From contig NC_092525.1 in NCBI RefSeq assembly GCF_037038585.1, forward strand, positions 24,138,867 through 24,202,866: a DNA stretch of 64,000 nucleotides, read 5' to 3'. The translations under genes were made by a program, and so were the position numbers. This document shows positions 50,104-61,000 of this stretch, in pieces. Every line of letters starts with the position of its first letter. The first letter of the stretch is position 1. The stretch is from Patagioenas fasciata. Taxonomy: Eukaryota; Chordata; Aves; Columbiformes; Columbidae. The notes under the pieces were generated by a model, which was not told where the DNA came from, ran no database searches, and saw only the letters and a list, made by a program, of their open reading frames with translations.

Positions 50104-53100
50104 GTGAGTGTGGCAAGGATGCTCCTTCCCCTTGTGCATCAGGGTGACAGGGGCACTGCTTCTCCATCTCTGCTTACAGCCTTGTCCCACGTAAGTCTCA
50201 TCCTCGAGGTTATTCATAACTCTTTATTTTTCACCATCACTCTGTCCATGGGGATCTCTGTGTAACCCCAACTCGGTGCCTGCAACTTTGTACCACACTG
50301 TCGCTTCTGGAGCATCCCCACTGCTGACTGTCCTCTGTGGTACCTGGGCTGCAGCCCCAGCAGGGCCATCTCTGTGCTTGTGGGGCTGCGGGATGGCGTG
50401 GAAGGTGGGTGCAGGATGTGGGACTGCTGGTGCCAGATGGAAACCACAACGCGTTCACAATTCAGAGGATTTCCTTATGTGTCAGTCCCAATTCAAAGGC
50501 AACAGCAAGCTACTTATGGAAGAAGTATGTTTGTTTTTTACTGTTTGCATAAGCACTTCATCTGCGTGAAAATTTAGACACTGCCTGGATACGCCAGCAG
50601 GCTAGTGCCCAGTAAATGGCAACGTACAAATTAAAGTGCTGAGTAATGAGCTGTGGGGCCAGCCAGCAGCAAGCTGGTTGAACAGCAAATAGGTCAGGGA
50701 ATGTCAGCTGGTGATGAAGTCATCTGGCTTCCCAGAACACTTGCAGTCAGGATATGGGGCGCTCTCGCTGTATAATGCTTGGCCGGTAGCCAGGAGAGGA
50801 GCTTTTCCTCAGCTTCCCGGCCCCGCGCCTGCACAACTGGAAGGTGTCCAAGGGCGAGCTGGGGGGTGATGAGCAAACCACACACCCGGTGAGCTTGCTA
50901 CCTTCAGGCTTAAAACAGCAGGAGCTCGACTGCTCTGCAACACACAAGACAGGTAATTTGGTCTACTCTGTGGGTCACAGTAAGGGGTCTGCCCTGTCTT
51001 CCAGGGACGGCTCTCTCCTGGAAATAACACTCTATAATGGAAGGAGCTGAGGACACTGGCAGGGACCTTGAGTGATGGATGAGCTGTGTTTCTGGTGGCC
51101 TCGTGGCATCCTGCAAGCCCTGGACCTGCTGGTGTGGCCAAATAGCCTTCCCGGTGCTTCTCTCTCAGCCCCTCCTGTTGCTGTTATCTCATTTTTTCTT
51201 TTCTCATTACCAGAGGAGGAGAGAAGTATCATATCCCAAGGACAGAGATTGCAAGGTTCTTCTGTTTCAAACTCTCAGGGTGTAAATAGTTTGTGTACTT
51301 TTCTCAGCAGCTTTTCTACCCGCTGCCCGGTCGTCTCAGTGGTGGTTAATGTTGCTGTCAGTGCACAAGTTGAAAAGTCCTTTATGGCTTTAGGTTTGCT
51401 CACCATGGTTCCAGGTGAGGTTTGGGACAGAACAACTCTTACGCTGTCAGGAGCTCTTATAAACAACTGCTTCCTCTGCTGCCTTTCAAGATAAAACTTT
51501 TGAAAGAATGCATCTCCAGCCCCAAGATTGCACAACTCCACATCAGCATGGGAGGATCGGCAGAACTTTGAGGGCCTAGGAAGGAAAAAACCACCAAGCA
51601 CCAAAACATTATTGTTGACCAATATAAATAAACTTAATCATAGTCTAGAAAATTCATAGATAAAGCTCTGAATGGCAGGGAAAGAACACAGATTTGGGTA
51701 AAATAACGATTTCTGATGGTGAATGATGTGCTTGAAATGTGTGCTCAGTCTTCTTTGATCTAGTGCAAGACAGGAGAGATACAAGTCGTTGAAAAGCCAT
51801 GAGTTTGCAGATCTGATCTGCCAGAGAGGCTTTCCATATCTGTTTACTTGTCAAGGGGTGCTGTTTGTGAAGAGGATGCCAGGATGGTTTGTTTGATGGG
51901 ACTTTACGTGCATAGCCCTTCCCTGATTCCCCGTGCTTTGCACTGGCCTTGCACCCAGCAGCAAGGCGTTCTTGCCGTGTTGCAAGGGCATTTGCCAGCT
52001 GGGCTGGGTGCCGAGGCTGGTTGGAATTTGGCTGGAGGTCAAGGAATGCGCGTCCTTCTTAAAGCAGAAGGGTAGTTGTGTTCTTTAAGGAATAAAGTAA
52101 TCCCAAAATATTGGCATGGGGAAACCAGAGGAAGAAAAAGCTTATTTAGGCAGAGAAAGTGAGCAGCGGGAGATCCTTGAGCGCAAGCTGCAGCGGTTCT
52201 GTGTGCAGCCTGTGAAGCAGCTGCAGACCCTGAGGTTTATACAGTTTTTAATGCGGTCCCTGGTTTAGGGAGAATGTGGTGTGTCCCAGCGTGTTCTGAG
52301 ATCCTGCCAGTGCAGGAGGAGGACCCTCGCTGTTCCCCCTGCTGCTGCAGCCCCCTTTCAGTGCTGCCTTCGCACTAGTTGCTTACCGGGCTTTGGCTTC
52401 ATGTAATAATGGCTAAAACAATGGTCCTGCAAAGAAGTGAGGAAGCACCCTGCCTGACAGCGAGGGCCCCGAGGGGGGACAGTGCCCTGAAATTCCCCCA
52501 TAACTGCCCACACTGGGGATGGACGGGGCCATGAGCAGCAGCAGCTCCTCCAGCAGCACTACCTCATCTCTCGTCCTCAGTAGCCAGGACTGGTAGCCGA
52601 GCACCCTGGATCTGGCTGATCCCAGCTTCCTGTTCAGATGGAGCCCAGACCCTTTGGGGGCAAAGAGGAGGACACGACATAACTGGCATTGCTGGGATTC
52701 CTGCTCAGCTGGGTTCTGCTGCCCTGTGCTGCTCTCCCAAGTGTGGGCAGAATGACTCCATCAGAGGCAGATGTATATATTAAAGCCCAAATTTGGTCCT
52801 TTTTGTGGATCTGGATTCAGAGAGACTTTATGCAGGGAGTCAGCGTTACCATCCCCATCCTCCCCCTCCTGAACGGCTGCCAGCAGCATGGCCCGAGGGA
52901 GGGTTTTTGTCCAGAATCAGGAGGATATTGGAGAATTCCCCGGATTCTTGCAGCTGGGGTGTTAGGAGGGAAGGGGGGCACTGAGCTGGCTGCCTCTGCC
53001 TCCCTGCTTTTCCTGCCTGCACCGGCTGGGCTGACTGGGGACACAGCCTTGTCTTGTCCTGCTTCTTGGTGCAGATCCCTGGCCCTGAAAGAAGTTGGTG

Positions 53101-54387
53101 GAATGGGACATTGACCACACCAAAGATGCATTTGGACTGCAGTTTTGTGAGCATTTGCTGAGACTTTCCTGCAAAGCCTACATCTTCTGACTTCCCTGCA
53201 GAATACTGATAAGCACATCAGTACTAGTGAATACAATAGGCCAGGGCTTATTTTCCTTGGCAAATGGGCCAAGGAATGTTTGTACAACTGAACCCCTTCT
53301 CCTCCTCATTCCAAAGCTGGGTGACCTGGTCCATGTAGCTTCATGCCTTAAACTGCTGGGGTAGGTTTACCATCAAAGTGTTCCTTGGCTCCTCTGGATG
53401 CAAGGTATGTAAGTCCAGATCCTTACCCTTGGGCACCTGAATGTCAAACGATCCTAAACTCAAGAGTAATTAAATGCTCATTAAAGCTGCAGCCAGCCGG
53501 TCCTGTTGGTGTGAGCCCAGGGCACCTTCCTTACCCAGGCTCCCCTGGGAAGCAGCAGCCCAGAGGCCATGGTGCTCTTCTGCTCTGTGCCCATCAAGGG
53601 CAAAGCATGTTGTCAGAATGGAAACCTATGCAAATGCTTTCCGCTGTGCTCCTGGCATGTCTCCAGGGCAGCCAGTGCTACCTGGCTGTGGCTTGCTGCA
53701 GTCATTCTAGAGAATTTTTAATCCTTTTTTTTTTTTTCGCTACTTAGATTGCTGAGTGCAGCTTTAATCCAGGTTTTCTTTGGTGCCAGAAAGGACGAAA
53801 TCCTATATAGGTACTTTTTTAAAAGCTACTTCTCTGGAAGTCTTCTGCAAGCCTGTTTCTGGTAAGTGTCCAGCTGAGTTTTGCAGGCTCAAAAAAAGGA
53901 GGCATTTCGAACACTTTAAAAATCTAGCTCTCTACACCTCCTACTCTGTCAGGTACATCTGATTTTGTGAGGCTTCTGGTGATTTGCATAGCTGAGGTCT
54001 ATTTTAGCAAATTGGCAAAATTAACTGAATTTCAGCAAGCTGGTTTAAAGCAAGATTTTTTTCTCATCCTCTGCAAGCCACATGCACAGTTGGACTGGTG
54101 TGAAAATTGATGCATTTGGCCAGTTATTTGTGTAGAGTGCTTGGTGTAATTTTGAGCTCATTTAATTAAAATGTTTCCAAGATAACCTCAGTTCCTGCCA
54201 TGGTGATTTTTTTAAATTGTTAGGGCATTTACAATGATGCAGTCTCTTTCCTTTTTTTTTTTTAAATTTCATCATGCAAGGAGCAGCATGGCTGTTCCTG
54301 CTGTAAAACAGAGCAGGATTTGAAAGCAAGCCGGCCCTGCACATTTGGTCCCTGCTTGGGGACAGCAAACAGTGGCCTGGCTGGGGG

Positions 54388-54801
54388 GGCCTGGATCACA
54401 AGTGTGATGAGGAGCGGCTGGGGGAACTGGGGCTGTTCAGCCTGGAGAACAGGAGGCTGAGGGGAGACCTTGTCGCTGTCTACAGCTACCTGAAAGGAGG
54501 TTGTAGCATGGAGGTGTTGGTCTCTTCTCCTAAGTAGCAAGCGATAGGACAAGAGGAAATGGCTTCAAGTTGCACCAGAGGAGGTTCAGATTGGATATTA
54601 GGAAAAAATTCTTCCCGGAAAGGGTTTTCGGGCATTGGAACAGGCTGCCCAGGGAAATGGTGGAGTCACCATCCCTGGAGGTGTTTAAAAGGTGTTCAGA
54701 CGAGGTTCTTAGGGACATGGTTTAGTGCTAGACTTGGCTTATGGTTGGACTCGGTGATCCTGAGGGTTTCTTCCAACCGAAACGATTCTATGATTCTGTG
54801 A
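54388..54801 (+). mobile_element. CR1 LINE, 5'-truncated 3' end
   Basis: Nearly continuous match to my recollection of the avian CR1 3' region: GATGAGGAGCGGCTGGGGGA, CTGTTCAGCCTGGAGAACAG, CTACCTGAAAGGAGGTTGTA, GGAACAGGCTGCCCAGGGAA and CATCCCTGGAGGTGTTTAAA, ending in ATTCTATGATTCTGTGA. The terminal 8-bp repeats and the lack of poly(A) are diagnostic of CR1. Only the non-coding tail of the element is present, so the ORF opening inside it is not a gene. It lies sense to the host intron. Low divergence suggests a fairly young bird subfamily. Confidence 0.95.
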
Positions 54802-57800
54802 GATGCTCATGCTTGGCTGCCTGAAGAGCGCAGCCCGCTCCTTGCCAAGTCACAGCACTCGGTGCTAGGTGAGCTATCATCGAGCTTAATGACTTGACGT
54901 GATCATCCGAGATGAACAAGATTACGCTGTATTAGATCTGAGAGGAACCAAAGGGGTATTTGTAATAATTTCAGATGCTCTTTCAGTGCTCTGATAATTG
55001 CAGTAAAAAGGGTGAAGGTTTCTGAGCAAATTTGTTTTTTCTACCAGTGCCATTAGTGCCACTTAACATCTTGATAAAATAATAGCTAGTCCGGCATTGC
55101 TACCAACATGCCACCTAGGTCAGGATCTTATCTTGTGGTTAGTATTTAATCAATAAAGTAGTTAAATTAGTACCCAGATTTGCTGGAGCAGCTTTTTGAC
55201 CAGGACAGCCTGCAGGGAAGGGACAGTTTCCAGGAGAGCTGGCCGAAGCATGGTGGCCCTGGCTTTGCTCTCTGTAGTACCAGAGCCAGGATGCGGCAAG
55301 TGTTTTCCAGCGAAGCTTTGTCTGTTACTGGCAACATTAAGTAATGCAATTGTAGGTACGCTCTGTTGTAATGCACGTGTAAGTACAATTACAAGTGTAA
55401 GGAGGTAAATGACTCCATGCGGCAGAGGACAGACACCTGGGCTGATAAGAAGTGTGAGCCAGTAACACTGGGAAGTGAGGTCTGAGCCCTGAGGGAGCCA
55501 GGTGGGGATGGGGCTTTCAGCACTGCTCACCAGAGGGACTTTGAGGAGGAGTTCCCTAGCAGATATGAGCAAGTGCTGTCTGTCTGCTGGGCTTGCTGGT
55601 TCACACCGTGGCAGGAATGACTGGGCTCAGCTGGACATGTGACATCCACAGATGAGGGCCATGCAGAATCCTCTTCCCTCAGTAGCTGGCCTGATAGATA
55701 AGTCATGGTAATCTCATTGCCTTTTGGCTTTAACAGTGCCCTAGCTAAGCATTCTCTGCTAGGCTTGAGGTGACAGCATATCCCTTGTGGCTTGGGTTCC
55801 AGACTGCGGTGGGGAGAGCCTGGTGGCAGGCGTTCCAGCCTGGGAAGGAGCAGTGAGTTCCCAGCTGGACAGAGAGCTTGGTTGTGGAGTCAGCGAGGAT
55901 GAAGGAAACCGTAACTCAGAGAAGAGAGTGTGCTTTGGGAAGGCTCATGAGCCGAACGTGCATGATGGTGCATGGTGGTCCCCATGTCTCCTGTCTCTCT
56001 GGGATGCTCAGCCCTTCTGCTCTGGGCAGGTGTCCCAAGGGTTGGTGGTGCTCAGGGCTCTGGCAGGAGCACATGGGCTGACGCTGGACATGCCAGCGTG
56101 AGCAGCAGAGCCTGTGGTGGATGATGCTGACCCATAGCTAGGCGAATGCCTTTGAGAAGGATGGGAGCCAGGTAGGCATTGAGCCCGTGGCAGGACTGGA
56201 GCTGCTGGCAAAAATATGGGAGGCAACAGTGCCCTGTGTCTCCATCACGCATCCTTGCCCTGTGTTTGCTTGCATTAGCCTTTCCTTGGTTCGCCTTTCT
56301 TCCTTCTCTGAGAGCTGACAGCATCTCCCCATGACTCATCTTGCTCCCTGGCTGGGGGCTTTCCCCACTGGCACTCGCTGTGAGTCACGGTACTGGCTTC
56401 CTGGTGCCATCGACTGCGCCATCAGCAAATATCTGCTGGGAGCTCAAGGGAGAGGGCAGGGAATAACGTCTGCCAGGCTCCCTGAACATGGGGGAGAGGG
56501 AAAAGACCTTCATCATCACTCCTTCCCAGCCAGGGAGTGCTCTGCTGGCCCCATCCTTTTTCTAAATTCAGGGCCAGCCTGTCAAATAATTTCACAAATG
56601 TCTGTTGCCTTTTGTGCCTTTGTGCTCCCTCCTCTTCCTTCTGCTTCACACTTGTTCTTCCTCAGCAGTGTTTCTTCAAGCAGTCTAAGCATTGCACAAA
56701 TGGGTTGTGTGTTCACTGGGCTCAGCAGAGCCTGTGCAAGGGGGTCGGTGCCCGCTGGAGAGGTGCCCCTGGCTTTCCGTGGCTCCTTTGAGGCTCTCCA
56801 TGTTGCACACACATTTTTGGTAGCACAGCAGGCCCAGTTTGGTGCCAGGGCTCAGCTGCACTAGAAGCAAGGGAATCCGGTGCTGCAAACCTTCTTTTCC
56901 ACCGGAACACAGGGCCGCTGGAGCAATGATGTGCGAAACATCTGCAGTGCCACAAATGCTGTGGAAGCTGTGGTGGTGCTGAGGTGGCTCTCCTGCTGTG
57001 CCCATGCCTGCTCTGGTTTTTCCTCCTGCCAAGAAGGGAGTGACGTATTGCATGCTCTGGCTCACAGACATGATTGAATTGAGCCTGCCTGTCAAGGTGG
57101 AGGTCTGCAGCTTGTTCTGGGAGATCTGGGGTCATGAGAGCACTGATAATTGCTGCTTGTGAGGGTTTGAAGAGTTCTTGCAGAAACCATTGTCCTTTGA
57201 TAGCTCTCTGCTCCTTCTGCAAGGTGACAGAGCTGCCTTTGATTGCCTGACCCTCTAACTCACATAAGCCTCTGCAGAAAGTCCTGTTATCGAGGGAAGG
57301 GGCTGTGTTCAGCATCACCAGTCATAACTTAATCAGCTTTGTGCACTCCAGCCCCATCACTGTCATGAAGAGGTGGCAGGCTCTTCTTCTTCTAGAAACT
57401 TGCTAGTGAAGATAACCACTTCCACTTATCTTTGCATTTTAGAGTAAATACCTACGTATAAGAATAAGGTTGTGGGGCACCTGGGAGACTGTTGAGGGGA
57501 GGAACACTACAGAAAATGGGTTTGAGAGGGGTACGCTGAGGTGTGGCTGATTTCAGGGTTTGCAGCTCATCCTGGCACCTTCCTTTTTTAATCCCCTTGA
57601 GTTTGTGTCTCCTCACACCCATGCGATTGCTTTTATTTGGAGTTTTTTATTTCCCTTTGGCTTACTGCAACATTGAATTTTCCTGCATTTTTTAAATAAA
57701 TCAGGGCTTCATCAGTTTGCTGCCATCACAAACAGCTTTTTACTCTTGGGATGGAGTGGGTTCCAAACACTCCCTTGTGCTGACCACTGCAATGACCTTG

Positions 57801-57972
57801 CATGGACATGAGAAGAAGAGACACGGGCAGCTGCCTCTTCCAGCCAGACGTGTGTGTCCAGAAATGGTACCTGGCTCTTGCTCTGTGATTAAGGAGAGAA
57901 ATCACTTAGGAAAAGGAGAGCAAAGAGTAAGAAAACCTCACAAGCAGGGAGTCAGGGGTCAGGCAATATTTG

Positions 57973-58024
57973 TCTGTTTTATGGTTGAGAAGCTGAGACA
58001 CAGGGAGACTAAGTGACTTGTCAG
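57973..58024 (+). mobile_element. MIR-type core-SINE fragment
   Basis: GTTTTATGGTTGAGAAGCTG, then AGACACAGGGAGACTAAGTG and ACTTGTC, parallels the MIR central-to-3' region (CATTTTACAGATGAGGAAAC, GAGGCACAGAGAGGTTAAGT, GACTTGCC). A very old amniote SINE remnant. The edges are approximate. Confidence 0.55.
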
Positions 58025-61000
58025 ACTCCTTCCGAGGGAGACATCCCTGTGCAGTGAACCAGACTGAATTAAAATTGAGCTAAGCTGAAGTCAACACTTT
58101 AAATGCTACTCTTGTGTATGATACTTTCTGCTCTTGTGCTTCTCTGCTGGTCCTCGAAGGCCAAGGACCCCTTGATTTAATTTTTTGAAGTGTTCTCCTC
58201 TGCTGCATAACTTAAGAAGAGAGGCAAAGCACAGAGCTGCAGCCTTGGGAAAAAAAAAAAAAACCAAAAAACCACATCCTCAAATCTCTTCACTGCTAAA
58301 ATTGATTCTTGGTGGTTTTGGCTTGGTGCAGCAGGAAGATGTTCCAGGGGATGCTGTACACCAAATGGCCAAAGGGGGAAGAGCAGCACCAGAGCCTGCC
58401 TGGCAGCCTGCAACAAGGTGAGGAGGGTTTTGGCACAGGTTTAGTGGCTGTGGGAGCTGTACGGGTGTGTGTGTTACGGCGTGTTCCTGTGGTGTGCGGG
58501 AGCAGAGGAAAGGCTCACATCTGCTAAAGATGAGAGGCTGCAAAAGGTATTGTGTGAGCTGGTCTGGGGAATGGATCTCATTTAATTAGGGAGCTGGAGG
58601 GAAGGATGTGTCTATTGTCGGACAGCAGAACAAGAAGCACAGCTGAGAACAAGATAAAGGAGCCGAGTGCTCTCCCAGTCCCAGATGGGCTGTAGTGTAC
58701 AAAGCACAATGAAAGCCCTGCGGGATGATAGTTGGTGGGTGATGTGCTTCAGCTGGGATTTTTTGGAGGAACTGGGCTTTCCCAGGCTGGAGTGAAGTCT
58801 GCCCAGAGGAATGTAGCCAAATTCGGATGTTTTCTGAGAAGAAAGTGTTTCCCTCTCAAGCCAGGCTTCCCTGATGGAGAGCAAGGATCCTGGTGATTCT
58901 TCAGCTGTCACTTGGTCTTCACCAGCATGAGTTTAACATGGTGGAAAAAAAGTCTATGCTTCCCTATAGAAACTGCTGATCTATTTCACTGGATACTGAA
59001 ATAGGTGGTTAAATTTCAGCTTAACTCTTTAACTGAAAACAGCCCCACCTGTGATGTTTTACAGTGTTGTTCTTGGATTGCAATAGTGATGTGCATTGTA
59101 GGGAGCCATCTCTTTCTTTTTCCCTTCAAGGCCTCTGGTTTTGTTTTGGCATTTTGCTCCAATGACGTTTTCTTATTCCTAGTAGCATGACAGATGGGGA
59201 TGGTCTGGACTTGTTCAAACCTCGGAAACTTTGGGGATGTGTGTGTATCTCTCCAGTATTGCAAACACAAAGAACACATCTCTGCTGACCTCTAAATACC
59301 TGCTTAGAAATCCTCAGTATTTAAAAGAGAAATCTGGAGTAATTGTCCCAAAGCTGGGGTGAGTGTGATTCAGGGTGCAGGACCCATTGTGCTTTCTGTG
59401 GTTTGAGTGGATCCAACTTCAGGTCCCAGCTAGTCGATCTTCTGTGTTTGCCTGAAGTCAAAGAGCCTTCAATGTGAGGAAGCTCTCCCCATGTCTGAGC
59501 TGCAGACAAGTCTACTCCAGCCTGCTCTTTAGATAAACTAAATAGAAACAGTTTGTTTTAACCTCTGGGACTTAGGAGTCTGAGAAACCTGCCTCATGTT
59601 CTTGTTGCTTTTTATAAATTCTCTTCCATTGCTTCTTTGAAGTGTATGGTAAGGCAGAACATGTTATATCAGGATGGATTATATCAGTAGTGATTTCAAC
59701 GGTGCTATGTTTTGAGATAAAGTCACATTTCTCTTTTGCTGCATGTTTCCCTGCTCACACTGCCCAGGACCATGCTCTCTTCATAGTGTCCTTTCCTCTG
59801 GATGACACCCTTTGATGTCTCCAGGGTTCTTTTTTTTTACAATGCATTTCAGCATTTTGTGGATGCAGCTTCCGTTCCTTTTTCCTTTAGGAGGATGCTT
59901 GGCCAATGCAATATAAAATCAACCTGAAATGAGTAGATGCCAAATTCCTGTACAGCTGACCTCAATAACAAATACTCTTTTTCTTCCAGACCTGCGTAAA
60001 AATGAACATTGCTGTGCTCTCCTTCTGTGGGGTTTCATGGAAAGACAGCAACATTCTGTCATCTCTCTGTGATGTGTCTGTCTGTTATTGCTTCACTGGG
60101 GCTCCACCAGGGAGGTGTATTTAAGCCCCTTAATCTGGGCTGTGTGGTCACTTCAGATGACATTTTTGTCAAAATGCACGCAAAGGAGGAAATGGCAACG
60201 TATTCTCTAAGTTTCTAAGCCAGCATAATAGCTCTGTGAAGTACACTTTCAATTTTGTTGAGACAATTTAAGATTTCAACTTGCACAGAGCTGGTGCTGT
60301 GGGCAGTTGTACTGCAATCCTTTGGCTTGATGTTAAGTCCTATATTGGCCATTTTCTAACTCCACTTAAAATCTTGGAACTTTTATTAGCTTGGAATTTT
60401 TTCTATAATTCTTTCTAAATCTCTCTGAAGGACATTATTCTGACTTGTCGACTTCAGCATTAGTTATTACTGAAATAGGAACCATGAAACAAGTGTGATA
60501 TGAATAATTACCTCTTCTCTCCAGTTACAACCCAGAAACATTGGTGAGCACCGCCAGCATCTAATGAGCCCCACAGGGCTGGCTTGTTGCTGATGTGCTA
60601 AGTGTTTAATGCTGGTGCTTATTTATTCTTTATTAATTGTCTGAATTCTGTAATTGCTGATTTAGTTACAATATTACCAGCTTCCCTTCCTTCACTTTGT
60701 CACTGTTTTTCTGCCTGGCTGTTCTCATCTGCTTTCTCAACTGGTCTTACTCAAGCTTTTTATGGAACTGTGGGAGAGCAGCTCTTTAGCAAGCAGTAAA
60801 AAAAAATAAAAATAAAAATCCTGTATTTCACAACCCGAGGCGTAAACCTTGCCGTGTTCTGATTTAGTTTGCTGTGCCGCACTGACACCTTCCCGAAGTG
60901 CTGTGTGGGTATGTGCTTGCGATGCCCCTCTCTTTGCCACCTGCCCTCGGGGTGGAGTTGGGGTATCTTTTAGCTCCAGCGTGGGTGACCGTGCTCCTCT

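Noticed and set aside
54559-54801. 80-codon ORF inside the CR1 element
   Set aside because: It lies in the non-coding 3' tail of CR1, not in the reverse transcriptase region.
54895-54902. CRE-like TGACGTGA
   Set aside because: One mismatch from the palindromic CRE and isolated; expected by chance in a window of this size.
56722-57318. Minus-strand ORF of 198 codons in intron 2
   Set aside because: No recognisable domain and composition typical of random GC-rich translation; a 136-codon frame overlaps it.
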